In this document: one piece after another, positions 9,901 to 17,446 of the stretch
How the letters are laid out: each line of letters starts with the position of its first letter
Numbering within the stretch: the first letter of the stretch is position 1
DNA from: 2-12-FULL-35-23 sp965196985
GTDB taxonomy: Bacteria; Pseudomonadota; Gammaproteobacteria; UBA12402
Direction: 5' to 3'
DNA: 64,000 nt
Assembly (NCBI GenBank): GCA_965196985.1
Contig: CBDALO010000168.1
Span: 1-64,000, forward strand
Notes under the pieces: model-generated
The model's input: the letters and a program-made list of their open reading frames with translations, nothing else
Databases searched by the model: none
Told to the model about the DNA's origin: nothing
Position numbers and translations under genes: made by a program

Positions 9901-12866
9901 ATTTCTTAACTAAAAACTATCTAATGATTCAGGAAGTTTTTAAGCATGAAGCTTTACCCTTTGAGAAATTAGTAGAGGCAATAAATCCGCAACGACTTAA
10001 TAACGAAAATCCACTTGCTCAGGTAATGTTTGTTTTTGAGCAGTTTTCTATAAGTTGTCCTGAGTTGAATGGTTTAAAAGTACAGCGAGCTTTTAATGAG
10101 GGGCGGGTTTTGATGCTCGCTGACTTTGATACTTCTAAATTTGATTTAACGTTGTTTTTGCAAGAAACGGAAGGTGAATTGGCAGGCCTATTTGAATACA
10201 GCACCTCACGTTTTTCTGGTGGCTTTATAGAAAGTTTATTAAACACCTTTCTTAAATTATGTGAAGAGTTTTGTGAGAACTCTTCAAAGGCTATTTTTGA
10301 ACTAGACTATTTAACTGCTAAGCAGCGTTCTGAATTGATGCAGTATTCAGCTGGTCCAAGCGTTTCTAATTTACCTTCTCTATATGAGTTGCTTGAAGAG
10401 ACTTTTACTCAATTTTCCGATGAGACTTGTGTATTTGATAGTGGAGGTGAGCAATTAAGCTATCGAGAAGTTTATAGCTTGGCTAAATGCTTGGCAAATA
10501 AGTTGAATGGTTTTGACAGTGGTTTTGTTGGTTGCTATTTAAGTCGTACGTACTTGGCCCCGGTGGCAATGCTAGCAGTTTGGTTGGCGCACAAGGTTTA
10601 TGTTCCATTAGATGCTTCACTGCCATCTGTGCGACTGAACTATATCTTGAATGATTGTAACCCGGCTGTTTTGCTTGTTGATGATTTGAGTGCTAGTCGT
10701 TTGTCTGAGCTGGTTGAGGATCCTAAGCTTTATACCATTATAACGGTTAGCTCATTACTTGAATTCGATCAGCAGGCTGCTAATGAGCCGTTGCGAGATA
10801 AAGATGATGCTGAGCTTGCTTATGCGATTTATACGTCGGGTTCAACAGGAAAGCCTAAGGGTGTAATGCTTTATGGGCGTACGTTAGTTAATTTGGCTCG
10901 TTGGCAGGGTGCTGGCATATCTGGGCGAAAGAAGGTTGCACAATTCGCTAGCTTCGGTTTTGACGTGTCTTTGCAGGAGATGACTTTTTCTATTTTTAAC
11001 GGGTGTGAGCTGCACGTTTTATCACAAAGCCTTAAAGACAACACTTTGCTTTTGCTAAGCTACTTAAACGAAAAACGAATAAACATCCTTTTCTTACCCA
11101 CAGCCTATTTAAGTGCTTTTTGTGAAATGGCTAATGAGAGTGCTATTTTGCTTGATAGTGTTGAACAAGTCATTGTGGCTGGTGAGGCGCTTAAAATTAA
11201 TGAAGAAATTCAAGCGTTTTTTTTAAGACATCCAAGTTTGCAGCTTTGCAACCAGTATGGGCCTTCCGAGACACACGTTGTTACAGAAAAAGTATTGCAG
11301 GCATTACAAGCTAAAAACTGGCCACCCTTGCCAACGATTGGAAAGCCTATAACAAATACTTCAGTATTTGTGTTGAACAATAAAAAGCAACTAGTTCCTT
11401 TTGGCGTGTCGGGCGAGCTGTATATTACAGGGCAAGGGGTTGCTGCTGGTTATCTGCATGCAGATGAAAAAAGTAAAACAAAGTTTGCTGGTTTAACTTT
11501 GGGTGATCAATATTATAAAAATGCTTATTGTACTGGCGACCTGGTGCGCTGGGGGGGGGGTGCTGAACTACACTATGTTGGTCGTAAAGATACTCAGGTT
11601 CAGTTAAGGGGATATCGTGTTGAAGTAGAAGAGATTGAGGCGCTTATATTGCAGTTTCCAAAAGTTAAGCAGGCTGTAGTGTTGTTGAGTAGTGATCAGC
11701 AATACCTGGTTGCATATTTATCGCTTTATATAAGGAAAATAGACTTTAGTACAAGCGGGCTAAGAGCTTATTTAGCAGATCGCTTGCCAGCCTATATGGT
11801 ACCTGCGGTCATAGTTGCTTTGGACGAGATGCCAGTGACATTGAATGGTAAAGTTGATAAGAAACGCTTGGTGCAGTCTGCAGATATTCCTATAGATTAT
11901 CTTTTTGACAAACCTACTGATGAGGTTGAACAGCGCTTAGTTGAGATATTCTCCTCACTTTTAGGCCGGCCGGTTGATAAGATTAGCACTTCACTGAGTT
12001 TTTTTGATTTAGGTGGGCACTCACTACTTGCTATTAAATTAATTGTCGCTGTTTATAAGGCTTTTCATGTGAAGTTGCCATTAAAGGTGCTTTATGCACA
12101 AGGCTCAATAAAGGCTATTGCTAAACGGATAGCTGAAAATTCATCTGATTCAGTCGGGAAGGTGACTGTTGAGGATGATTGTTTAGTGGTTATGAATAAA
12201 ACAAGTCCAGAAAAGCCAAGGGTTTTTGCTTTTCCACCTGCAATAGGTAAGCCATTTTGCTACCAGTCATTAGCAGAAGGTTTAGAAGGTTCCCGTGTGT
12301 TTTATGCATACGAGGATCCGCGCTTTGCTTTTGTTGGAAACAAAAAGTTTTCATTTGATGAGTTGGTGGAGCTGTATTTCAAGCACTTGTTGAATAAGAT
12401 AGATCGCAAGCAATCGATCAATTTATTAGGTTACTCTCTTGGAGGAAGTTTGGCTGTTAAGTTGTGCCAACGACTTGAGCAAGCAGGGGTTGTGGTAAAT
12501 GCTGTAGTGTTAATCGATTCTTATTTATCCTATGTACCTGAGTTTAAAGTATGCTCAGTAAACGTTGAGAGTTTATTAGCTGAGGCTTCGGCAGCTGAGA
12601 AAAAGCAATTGTTGCGTGTTTTTGAAGAAAATAAACAACTCAATTATAGTAACGTTACTTATGCAATTAAGGCTCGTATTAATGCCTTTTGTGCGATCCC
12701 TCCAGGGTTTCATCATACTGAAAGTGCTATTAAAGCACATTTTGCAGCAATAACGGCAGGAGCTGTAGAAATCAACCTATTGGATGCAAATCATGTTACG
12801 ATACTGGATATGCAAAACAGTGCTTATATTGCACAGGCTTTGTACCCCTTAATGGGTGAGGAATAA
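6915..12866 (+). CDS. Single-module NRPS with FkbH loading domain (FkbH-PCP-C-A-PCP-TE)
   Basis: 1983 residues starting at TTG 6915, seven bases after AAGGGAG. Domains in order: FkbH-like HAD region with the nucleophile pair D205/D207 (VDCDQVLWKGV) and the downstream FIDDNPVE, then a GNAT-like part to about 530; carrier domain with LGGDS (Ser637); condensation domain with HHIIHDG (His822, Asp826); adenylation domain with YTSGSTGKPKG, YGPSE, YCTGDL and LNGKVDKK; carrier with LGGHS (Ser1703); thioesterase with GYSLGG (Ser1841). In known systems FkbH takes 1,3-bisphosphoglycerate, dephosphorylates it and loads a glyceryl unit on a carrier. The expected product is one glyceryl unit joined to one amino acid, released or cyclised by the TE. 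The pocket residues read D-V-Q-F-I-A-Q-V-V-K, close to the proline code as I recall it. All catalytic motifs look intact. The gene is followed after two bases by a sensor kinase. Confidence 0.93.
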   Translation: MELCVQVSSTFIANPIADYLFTLIGKIGYEPTIKFSPYNQVLQSLLQPDVISEANTISVELVLFRYSDWLKLDRVVDKSELATEIRNLTAELLEAVKSYKAAHNSMLILCQLPDKPLEEKGFSLDEFSSSLDQFYKQSGLAIQDVALITGTQVKAFCDGKSIYDETGDAIGALPFGDYLFACLGLNVVRLINSKLQKPNKVIVVDCDQVLWKGVCAEVGPKRVDLDEASLFLQKFLVGQCNKGKLICLASKNIEKDVLAVFRERSDMVLKESHLTSMKVNWESKSENINMLAEELSLGLDSFIFIDDNPVEIADVELNCPGVLTITFPEEQVPHFLNNFWAFDVFRVTKEDAKRQTYYKQSVQRNQLLKKSAGLEGFIKQLDLKVEIGKALDLHIDRISQLLMRSNQFNFTTRRHDVTALQSMLAKGFECLSVFVSDRFGDYGLVGVVIYKIEQDKGVLEVDSLLLSCRVLGRGVEFELVRYLAQIARSQSIGSISFTFIRTERNIVAEKFLKIIVDQSDATILDDHYVFESEKLEQVVLEKGQSSADHGDASPVAKPSQKKEVSNNAEYFFDIANRLSVPDNLIGFCLGESKRVFDKEVVLPQTPLEQSLVNVWEKQLNVHPVGVDDNFFLLGGDSIAAVKVISDFWQETGVLLELTQFLKFPTVRLLLSTREEGVLKTQLTKRAGGLSRAPLSFSQSRLWYLHQLNAVKSVYNMSIVWEIGGCLDVEALQQSVNSLLERHVSFRTKFSIDSEGVPFQEVLPSSSVLVLVEVNEVDCEEIELKSYIKALANKPFDLKKPPLIRLNYVKTKAQDYLVLVIHHIIHDGWSFEIFCHELAAFYNAYIEDKELPSALLRQEPLDMLDFAIWQRQTLTTKALQDEVGYWCDFLSGYEGAALSRDLNLTCSKNSGARVPFVIPKKLVSQLKTKFLNHTTLFNVLFSVFSLSLYYYSDFKEKFLIGTATSGRSVLGTNSIIGFFVNILLLRCDLSENISVENFLTKNYLMIQEVFKHEALPFEKLVEAINPQRLNNENPLAQVMFVFEQFSISCPELNGLKVQRAFNEGRVLMLADFDTSKFDLTLFLQETEGELAGLFEYSTSRFSGGFIESLLNTFLKLCEEFCENSSKAIFELDYLTAKQRSELMQYSAGPSVSNLPSLYELLEETFTQFSDETCVFDSGGEQLSYREVYSLAKCLANKLNGFDSGFVGCYLSRTYLAPVAMLAVWLAHKVYVPLDASLPSVRLNYILNDCNPAVLLVDDLSASRLSELVEDPKLYTIITVSSLLEFDQQAANEPLRDKDDAELAYAIYTSGSTGKPKGVMLYGRTLVNLARWQGAGISGRKKVAQFASFGFDVSLQEMTFSIFNGCELHVLSQSLKDNTLLLLSYLNEKRINILFLPTAYLSAFCEMANESAILLDSVEQVIVAGEALKINEEIQAFFLRHPSLQLCNQYGPSETHVVTEKVLQALQAKNWPPLPTIGKPITNTSVFVLNNKKQLVPFGVSGELYITGQGVAAGYLHADEKSKTKFAGLTLGDQYYKNAYCTGDLVRWGGGAELHYVGRKDTQVQLRGYRVEVEEIEALILQFPKVKQAVVLLSSDQQYLVAYLSLYIRKIDFSTSGLRAYLADRLPAYMVPAVIVALDEMPVTLNGKVDKKRLVQSADIPIDYLFDKPTDEVEQRLVEIFSSLLGRPVDKISTSLSFFDLGGHSLLAIKLIVAVYKAFHVKLPLKVLYAQGSIKAIAKRIAENSSDSVGKVTVEDDCLVVMNKTSPEKPRVFAFPPAIGKPFCYQSLAEGLEGSRVFYAYEDPRFAFVGNKKFSFDELVELYFKHLLNKIDRKQSINLLGYSLGGSLAVKLCQRLEQAGVVVNAVVLIDSYLSYVPEFKVCSVNVESLLAEASAAEKKQLLRVFEENKQLNYSNVTYAIKARINAFCAIPPGFHHTESAIKAHFAAITAGAVEINLLDANHVTILDMQNSAYIAQALYPLMGEE

Positions 12867-12868
12867 AA

Positions 12869-14788
12869 ATGCGCGTGTCGAGTCAAACAATTGAGATAGT
12901 GAATAACCTACCTTATCCCGTCTGTGTTAAATCCTCTGCTTCTGGTAAATACCTTTTAGTCAATCCGGCTTTTTGTAAATTATTCTCGCTTGCTTCGGAT
13001 AATGAAGTGGTGGGTAAGACGGATAAGGAGCTAGAAGGTGAAAGTGGTCACTTGCAGACAGTTTTTTCTGCTGGCGGTGAGGTGCTGATTGATCGAGATT
13101 GTTATCAAGTTTCTGTAACAGCTATTCAGCGAAACCAGGCTGAGCTATACACTTTTACTCGTCTTGATGATTGCGAGAGACTTCGACAGTCGTTGCAAAA
13201 TAGTAAGGAACGAGAGAACTTTTTATTTGGTGTTATAGGCTGTATGCCTGGGAACGTTTACTGGCTGGACAGTAAAGGATATTTTCAGGGTTGTAATGAT
13301 AATGTAGCTAAAATGCTAGGTTTCACCTCTAATAAAGAAATTATTGGTCTGCGCCATGAAGATACAGCTAAGTTAATGGGCTGGGCGGAAGGGCAGGCCG
13401 AGTCATTTCGGTATGATGACTTAAAAGTTTTGAAGAATGGTGAAGGGATTTTTGGTATTGAAGAACCTCCTATAAAAAATATAGATGGCCAGACAGTTTA
13501 TTATTTAACTAGCCGGGTCCCGTTGCGAAATCAGGATGGAAAAATTGCTGGTGTGGTGGGTATTTCGGTCGATATTACTAAACGTCGTAGGGCTGAGCTT
13601 GCTTTACAAAAAGCCAAGCAAGAAGCTGAAGCTGCTAACCAGGCTAAATCTGAGTTCCTTGCAATGATGACTCATGAGTTGCGTACACCATTAAATGTGA
13701 TTCTTGGCATGGTGCAAATTATGCAGTCAAAAGAGTGTGGTCGTAGTGAGCAATTAGACTTTTTACAAACTATGTTTAGTTCCGGCCGCTCTTTATTAGG
13801 GTTAATTGATGATATTTTGGATTTCAGTAAAGCGCAGTCTGGTAAATTAAAACTCAAGCCAGAAACTTTTGAAATCCAATCATTATTGAGCCAATTAAAA
13901 AAAGAGTTCACAGTTAAAGGGCAGGAGAATAACGTTAAATATTCTGTGCGTATTGATCCTGAATTACCACGTTATTTGTTTGCTGATCGCCAAAGGCTAC
14001 GGCAAGTTATTTGCAACTTAAGTGATAATGCTCTGAAGTTTACGAGTAATGGTACGGTCACGATTTTTGTTGATAAATGTTTAGCCTCAAAAACTAATCA
14101 CATTGGGCTACGAGTGCGCGTACAAGATACAGGGCTTGGTATCCCTGAAGAAAAACTGCAAACCGTCTTTGATGAGTTTACCCAGGTGAGTGAGAAAAAA
14201 CATACAGAGTATTCACGCCGTTATGGTGGGGTTGGTCTGGGGCTGGCGATTGTCCGTAAACTTATTGATTTAATGGAGGCGAAAATCTCAGTCACTAGTG
14301 AACTGGGTAAGGGGACAACGTTTACGTGTGAATTTGAATTTAGCTTGCCAACTTTCGAACAAATAGAGGAGCTTGTCGATGCGCTAACTGGTGTGGATGC
14401 TCTGTCCAAGTCGTTTAGGCCGAGTAGGGCATTACTGGTTGAAGATACCCCACTTAATCAGCGGGTAGCTATTCATTTGTTAGAAAAACTCAATTGTACA
14501 GTGGAGCTTGCTGTAAATGGGGAGGAAGCACTCGATAAGCTGCAGTCGTCTTATGATTTTATTTTTATGGATATGACTTTACCTGACTTAAGTGGTGTTG
14601 AGGTGACAAAGCAATATCGTGCTAAAGAACAGCCAGAGCGGCACCAGCTTATTATTGCTTTAACAGCCAATACTCATGCTGATGATAGAGAAGCTTGTGC
14701 GGAAGCTGGGATGGATGATTTTTTAACTAAGCCGATTATGATCGAAGAGCTTTACCAGCTATTTAAACAGCATATTGGTTTTGAGTAA
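12869..14788 (+). CDS. Soluble PAS-PAS hybrid sensor histidine kinase with receiver
   Basis: 639 residues with no TM segment, so a cytoplasmic sensor. Order: PAS-like domain (about 1-100), second PAS/PAC domain (about 118-245, ending VVGISVDITKRR), a short coiled linker, HisKA with MTHELRTPLN (His269), HATPase with N box NLSDNALKF, DTGLGIPEEKL and GGVGLGLAIV, then a receiver domain with LLVEDTPLNQ and phospho-acceptor Asp568 in FIFMDMTLPD. No Hpt domain or output domain is present, so a separate phosphotransfer protein and regulator are needed. Its ATG lies two bases after the NRPS stop and its own stop overlaps the next gene, which argues for co-translation. The context suggests it senses the NRPS product or a related state of the cell; this is inference. 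Confidence 0.93.
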   Translation: MRVSSQTIEIVNNLPYPVCVKSSASGKYLLVNPAFCKLFSLASDNEVVGKTDKELEGESGHLQTVFSAGGEVLIDRDCYQVSVTAIQRNQAELYTFTRLDDCERLRQSLQNSKERENFLFGVIGCMPGNVYWLDSKGYFQGCNDNVAKMLGFTSNKEIIGLRHEDTAKLMGWAEGQAESFRYDDLKVLKNGEGIFGIEEPPIKNIDGQTVYYLTSRVPLRNQDGKIAGVVGISVDITKRRRAELALQKAKQEAEAANQAKSEFLAMMTHELRTPLNVILGMVQIMQSKECGRSEQLDFLQTMFSSGRSLLGLIDDILDFSKAQSGKLKLKPETFEIQSLLSQLKKEFTVKGQENNVKYSVRIDPELPRYLFADRQRLRQVICNLSDNALKFTSNGTVTIFVDKCLASKTNHIGLRVRVQDTGLGIPEEKLQTVFDEFTQVSEKKHTEYSRRYGGVGLGLAIVRKLIDLMEAKISVTSELGKGTTFTCEFEFSLPTFEQIEELVDALTGVDALSKSFRPSRALLVEDTPLNQRVAIHLLEKLNCTVELAVNGEEALDKLQSSYDFIFMDMTLPDLSGVEVTKQYRAKEQPERHQLIIALTANTHADDREACAEAGMDDFLTKPIMIEELYQLFKQHIGFE

Positions 14789-15798
14789 TGAGAAAACGTA
14801 TTTTAATCCTTTATACTGGTGGTACGATTGGCATGCGTGAATCAGCGCAAGGCTATCAACCTGCACCAGGCCATCTGAAAGAATTAATTGCTGCTTTACC
14901 AGTTTTAAAGCATGAAGATATGCCTGGTGTTGATCTGTATGAGTATGACCCCTTAATTGATTCCGCTGACAGTAGCCCTGCTTTATGGAATCGTATAGCT
15001 GATAGTATTGTTGCACACTATAACGATTATGATGGCTTTTTAATCCTGCATGGTACGGATACTATGGCTTATACGGCTTCAGCTTTATCATTTATGCTGC
15101 GAGGGCTAACTAAACCTATCATGATGACTGGTTCGCAAGTGCCGCTAGGGTTAACGATTACTGATGCACGTGAGAACTTTATTACAGCCTTATATTTATT
15201 GCAGCATTATCCTATCAATGAAGTGACTGTTTATTTTAATAATAAGCTTTTTCGTGGCAATCGAGTTACAAAGATAAAAGCCTCTTCATTTAATGCTTTT
15301 TTTTCACCAAATATGGAGCCATTAATCAAAGTTGCTGCTCAAATAGGTGTTGAGCCGATTTGTTTGCCTGAGCAACCAAATAGTTTGGTGGCACAGCAAA
15401 TTAGTCCTGTTAAGTTAAGCTGCCTATCGTTATTTCCTGGTATGTCAGCTGATATAGTAAGAGCTTTGCGTGAATCGGAGATTCAAGCGGTAATTGTGCG
15501 TAGTTATGGGGTTGGTAATGCGCCTAGCCAAGACAAACAGTTGCAAAAAGAGTTTGAGCACCTAGCTCAATCGGGAGTGGTGTTAGTTAATACTAGCCAG
15601 TGTTTACACGCTAGTGTTTGTATGCGGGCTTATGTGGCAGGGCAATTTTTAGCAAGCTGTGGTGCATTAAGTGCTGGCGATATGACCGACGAGGCGATAC
15701 TTTGTAAGCTTTATTATTTATTTAGTTGTGGGTTCAGTGTTGAGAAAATTAGAGAGCAGTTTACACAAAACTTAGTAGGTGAACTGAGTGTTTCTTAA
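14788..15798 (+). CDS. ansA: L-asparaginase, type I (cytoplasmic)
   Basis: 336 residues, the usual size of the AnsA family. The two catalytic threonine motifs are clear: LYTGGTIGM near the N terminus and LHGTDTMAYTASAL near residue 90. There is no signal peptide, which separates it from the secreted type II enzyme. It hydrolyses asparagine to aspartate and ammonia. The start overlaps the kinase stop by one base (TAATG), so it is the third gene of the NRPS-kinase operon. Whether asparagine use is part of that pathway or simply shares the transcript is unknown. Confidence 0.93.
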   Translation: MRKRILILYTGGTIGMRESAQGYQPAPGHLKELIAALPVLKHEDMPGVDLYEYDPLIDSADSSPALWNRIADSIVAHYNDYDGFLILHGTDTMAYTASALSFMLRGLTKPIMMTGSQVPLGLTITDARENFITALYLLQHYPINEVTVYFNNKLFRGNRVTKIKASSFNAFFSPNMEPLIKVAAQIGVEPICLPEQPNSLVAQQISPVKLSCLSLFPGMSADIVRALRESEIQAVIVRSYGVGNAPSQDKQLQKEFEHLAQSGVVLVNTSQCLHASVCMRAYVAGQFLASCGALSAGDMTDEAILCKLYYLFSCGFSVEKIREQFTQNLVGELSVS

Positions 15799-16265
15799 TC
15801 GGCATAGTCTTTCTTGCCCTTGAGTTTTTTAATAAACGGCAAGTGATTCATCGTTAATAAGGCAAAGACAAGCAAAGTAGTAAAAATCGCGACAAAATAC
15901 ATTTCAAAAGCAACTGCCATGCCAACGGCTGCCATGGCCCATAAGGTTGCTGCAGTGGTGAGCCCATTGGTTTTTGAGCCATCACGAAAGATTACGCCGG
16001 CACCCAAAAGGCCGATGCCTGAAACGATTTGAGCAGCAATACGCGTTGGGTCAACGATACTTTTATAAAAAGCAGGACCGGCTGCATGTGTAGAAACGAT
16101 AGCGAATAAGCAGGAGCCTAGGCAAACCGCAGCGTAGGTGCGAATACCTGCGGGACTTCGGCGATATTGTCTCTCCAGACCAACAGCAAAGCCTAATATA
16201 AAGGCTAAAAAAACTTGCCCGCACATAATGAATCCGTTGAGAAAGGCAGCATTTTGGTAAAACAT
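15795..16265 (-). CDS. mgtC: MgtC/SapB-family membrane protein
   Basis: A start at 16265 (MFYQNAAFL) is preferred because AAGGATA lies upstream at a normal distance; that gives 156 residues. The family core is visible: FILGFAVGLERQYRRSPAGIRTYAAVCLGS, then IVSGIGLLGAGVIFRDG and GLTTAATLWAMAAVG, with four to five TM helices. MgtC proteins help intracellular pathogens survive in macrophages at low magnesium and act on the F-type ATPase in Salmonella. This version lacks the long C-terminal soluble domain of Salmonella MgtC, so it is the short SapB-like type. It is convergent with ansA and the two reading frames overlap by four bases. Confidence 0.88.
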   Translation of the reverse strand: MFYQNAAFLNGFIMCGQVFLAFILGFAVGLERQYRRSPAGIRTYAAVCLGSCLFAIVSTHAAGPAFYKSIVDPTRIAAQIVSGIGLLGAGVIFRDGSKTNGLTTAATLWAMAAVGMAVAFEMYFVAIFTTLLVFALLTMNHLPFIKKLKGKKDYAD

Positions 16266-16393
16266 TTTCTTTATCCTTAACGGTAAATGCAAACAAGCTC
16301 TAGAATCATAGCGGATGGGGATTGAAAACCCAAGCTATCGCGTTAAAATCAAAGCCTGTATTTTGGGGTCTCTTTCAGAATCTATGGGTAAGA

Positions 16394-16535
16394 TAAGTTT
16401 CGACTTTTTCAAACCCTTTGCGACTAACGGGTCCTGTCACGAATCGTTTCCAGCGTGCTCGCAAGCTGCGCCGCTGGGAGCCCTCGATTCGCGCCACCCG
16501 TTCTGCAGCATTGAATAGTAAAAAGTCGAAACTTA
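16394..16535. repeat. 142-bp long-palindrome element (MITE-like or structured RNA)
   Basis: Outer arms are a perfect 16-bp inverted repeat (taagtttcgacttttt at 16394-16409; its complement at 16520-16535). Nested inside are further matched arms in the right order: aacgggt with acccgtt, cgaatcg with cgattcg, and ccagcg with cgctgg. The whole element can therefore fold into one long imperfect hairpin. The interior is much more GC-rich than its surroundings. No ORF or target duplication is visible. It could be a miniature inverted-repeat element or a structured RNA. Confidence 0.6.
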
Positions 16536-16616
16536 CGGATAAATACCTACACCCATTGTTTACTTACCCACACATTCTGAAAGAGATCCGTATTTTTCAA
16601 GTTGAAGGAGGATGCT

Positions 16617-17252
16617 ATGAAGAAGCGTTTATTGGTTGTAACAATGGCTGGCCTAAGTGTTTTAAGTTTGGCCTATGCTAATTCTGATAAAGTTTCAACA
16701 AAAAATATACAGGTGCAAGCTAAGCGAAGTTCAAATATAAAGCCGATGATTCTATTGCGTGCTCGTCCATCAAATACAGGGCGGGTTATTGCTAGATTTT
16801 CACCTGAGGCACACTTAGTGGCTTTCTATAAAAAGGGTGATTGGTATAAAGCAGGAGATCCAAAGACTGGCGAGGTGGGTTGGTATAACCAGCAGCAAGC
16901 GGCGAAAGTAATCGCGGAGCACTTTAAGCCGCCAGTTGTTAATTTTACCGATTACTCAATTACCGTTAATAAGCAAGGTGACAAGCCAGCTAAGATTGTT
17001 GCTTATCGTAATGGTAAAAAGCTTAATGAGCAACAGGCACAAGCTTTTTATAAACAGTTAAAGCAGCAATCCAAGCAAGAAAATCACTATTGGCAACAGC
17101 AGATGAACGTAATGCAACATCAGTTTAATGACATGATGCAATTTAATGATAGTTTGTTTAACTCATATCCTGTGCCGGTTATTCAGCCTGTTATTATTAT
17201 TGAGAAGCCGCAGCAAACTAGCAGCTCCTCAGGCCAGAAGAGAAAGCCATAA
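16617..17252 (+). CDS. Secreted SH3-like domain protein
   Basis: 211 residues from ATG 16617, chosen because GAAGGAGG lies just upstream at 16604-16611. A Sec signal peptide is clear (MKKRLLVVTMAGLSVLSLAYA). Residues about 28-85 look like a bacterial SH3 domain (ILLRARPSNTGRVIARF, then GDWYKAGD and GEVGWYNQ). The second half is Gln-rich and probably helical (residues 130-185), then Pro-rich. SH3b domains often bind the cell wall, so a periplasmic envelope role is plausible. The IS66 element begins 25 bp after the stop. Confidence 0.75.
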   Translation: MKKRLLVVTMAGLSVLSLAYANSDKVSTKNIQVQAKRSSNIKPMILLRARPSNTGRVIARFSPEAHLVAFYKKGDWYKAGDPKTGEVGWYNQQQAAKVIAEHFKPPVVNFTDYSITVNKQGDKPAKIVAYRNGKKLNEQQAQAFYKQLKQQSKQENHYWQQQMNVMQHQFNDMMQFNDSLFNSYPVPVIQPVIIIEKPQQTSSSSGQKRKP

Positions 17253-17446
17253 TAATGGCACGTTCTGGGTTTAAGTGTGAGCTTGCGGTAAGTATGTGTG
17301 AACCAATAAGTTGGATAAGGTAAACTTTCGTTGCCGAGTACTTTATTGGGCTTGATAATTATCCATTATCTTCATTAACCTATTGACTTAGAAAAGAAAA
17401 TTATTTTATTGTGACGACAGTTTCTTACGCATCACGTGAAATAATT

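Noticed and set aside
16315..16681. Short plus-strand open frames over the palindromic element
   Set aside because: They cross the hairpin and the SH3 gene signal peptide region in other frames and lack start signals.
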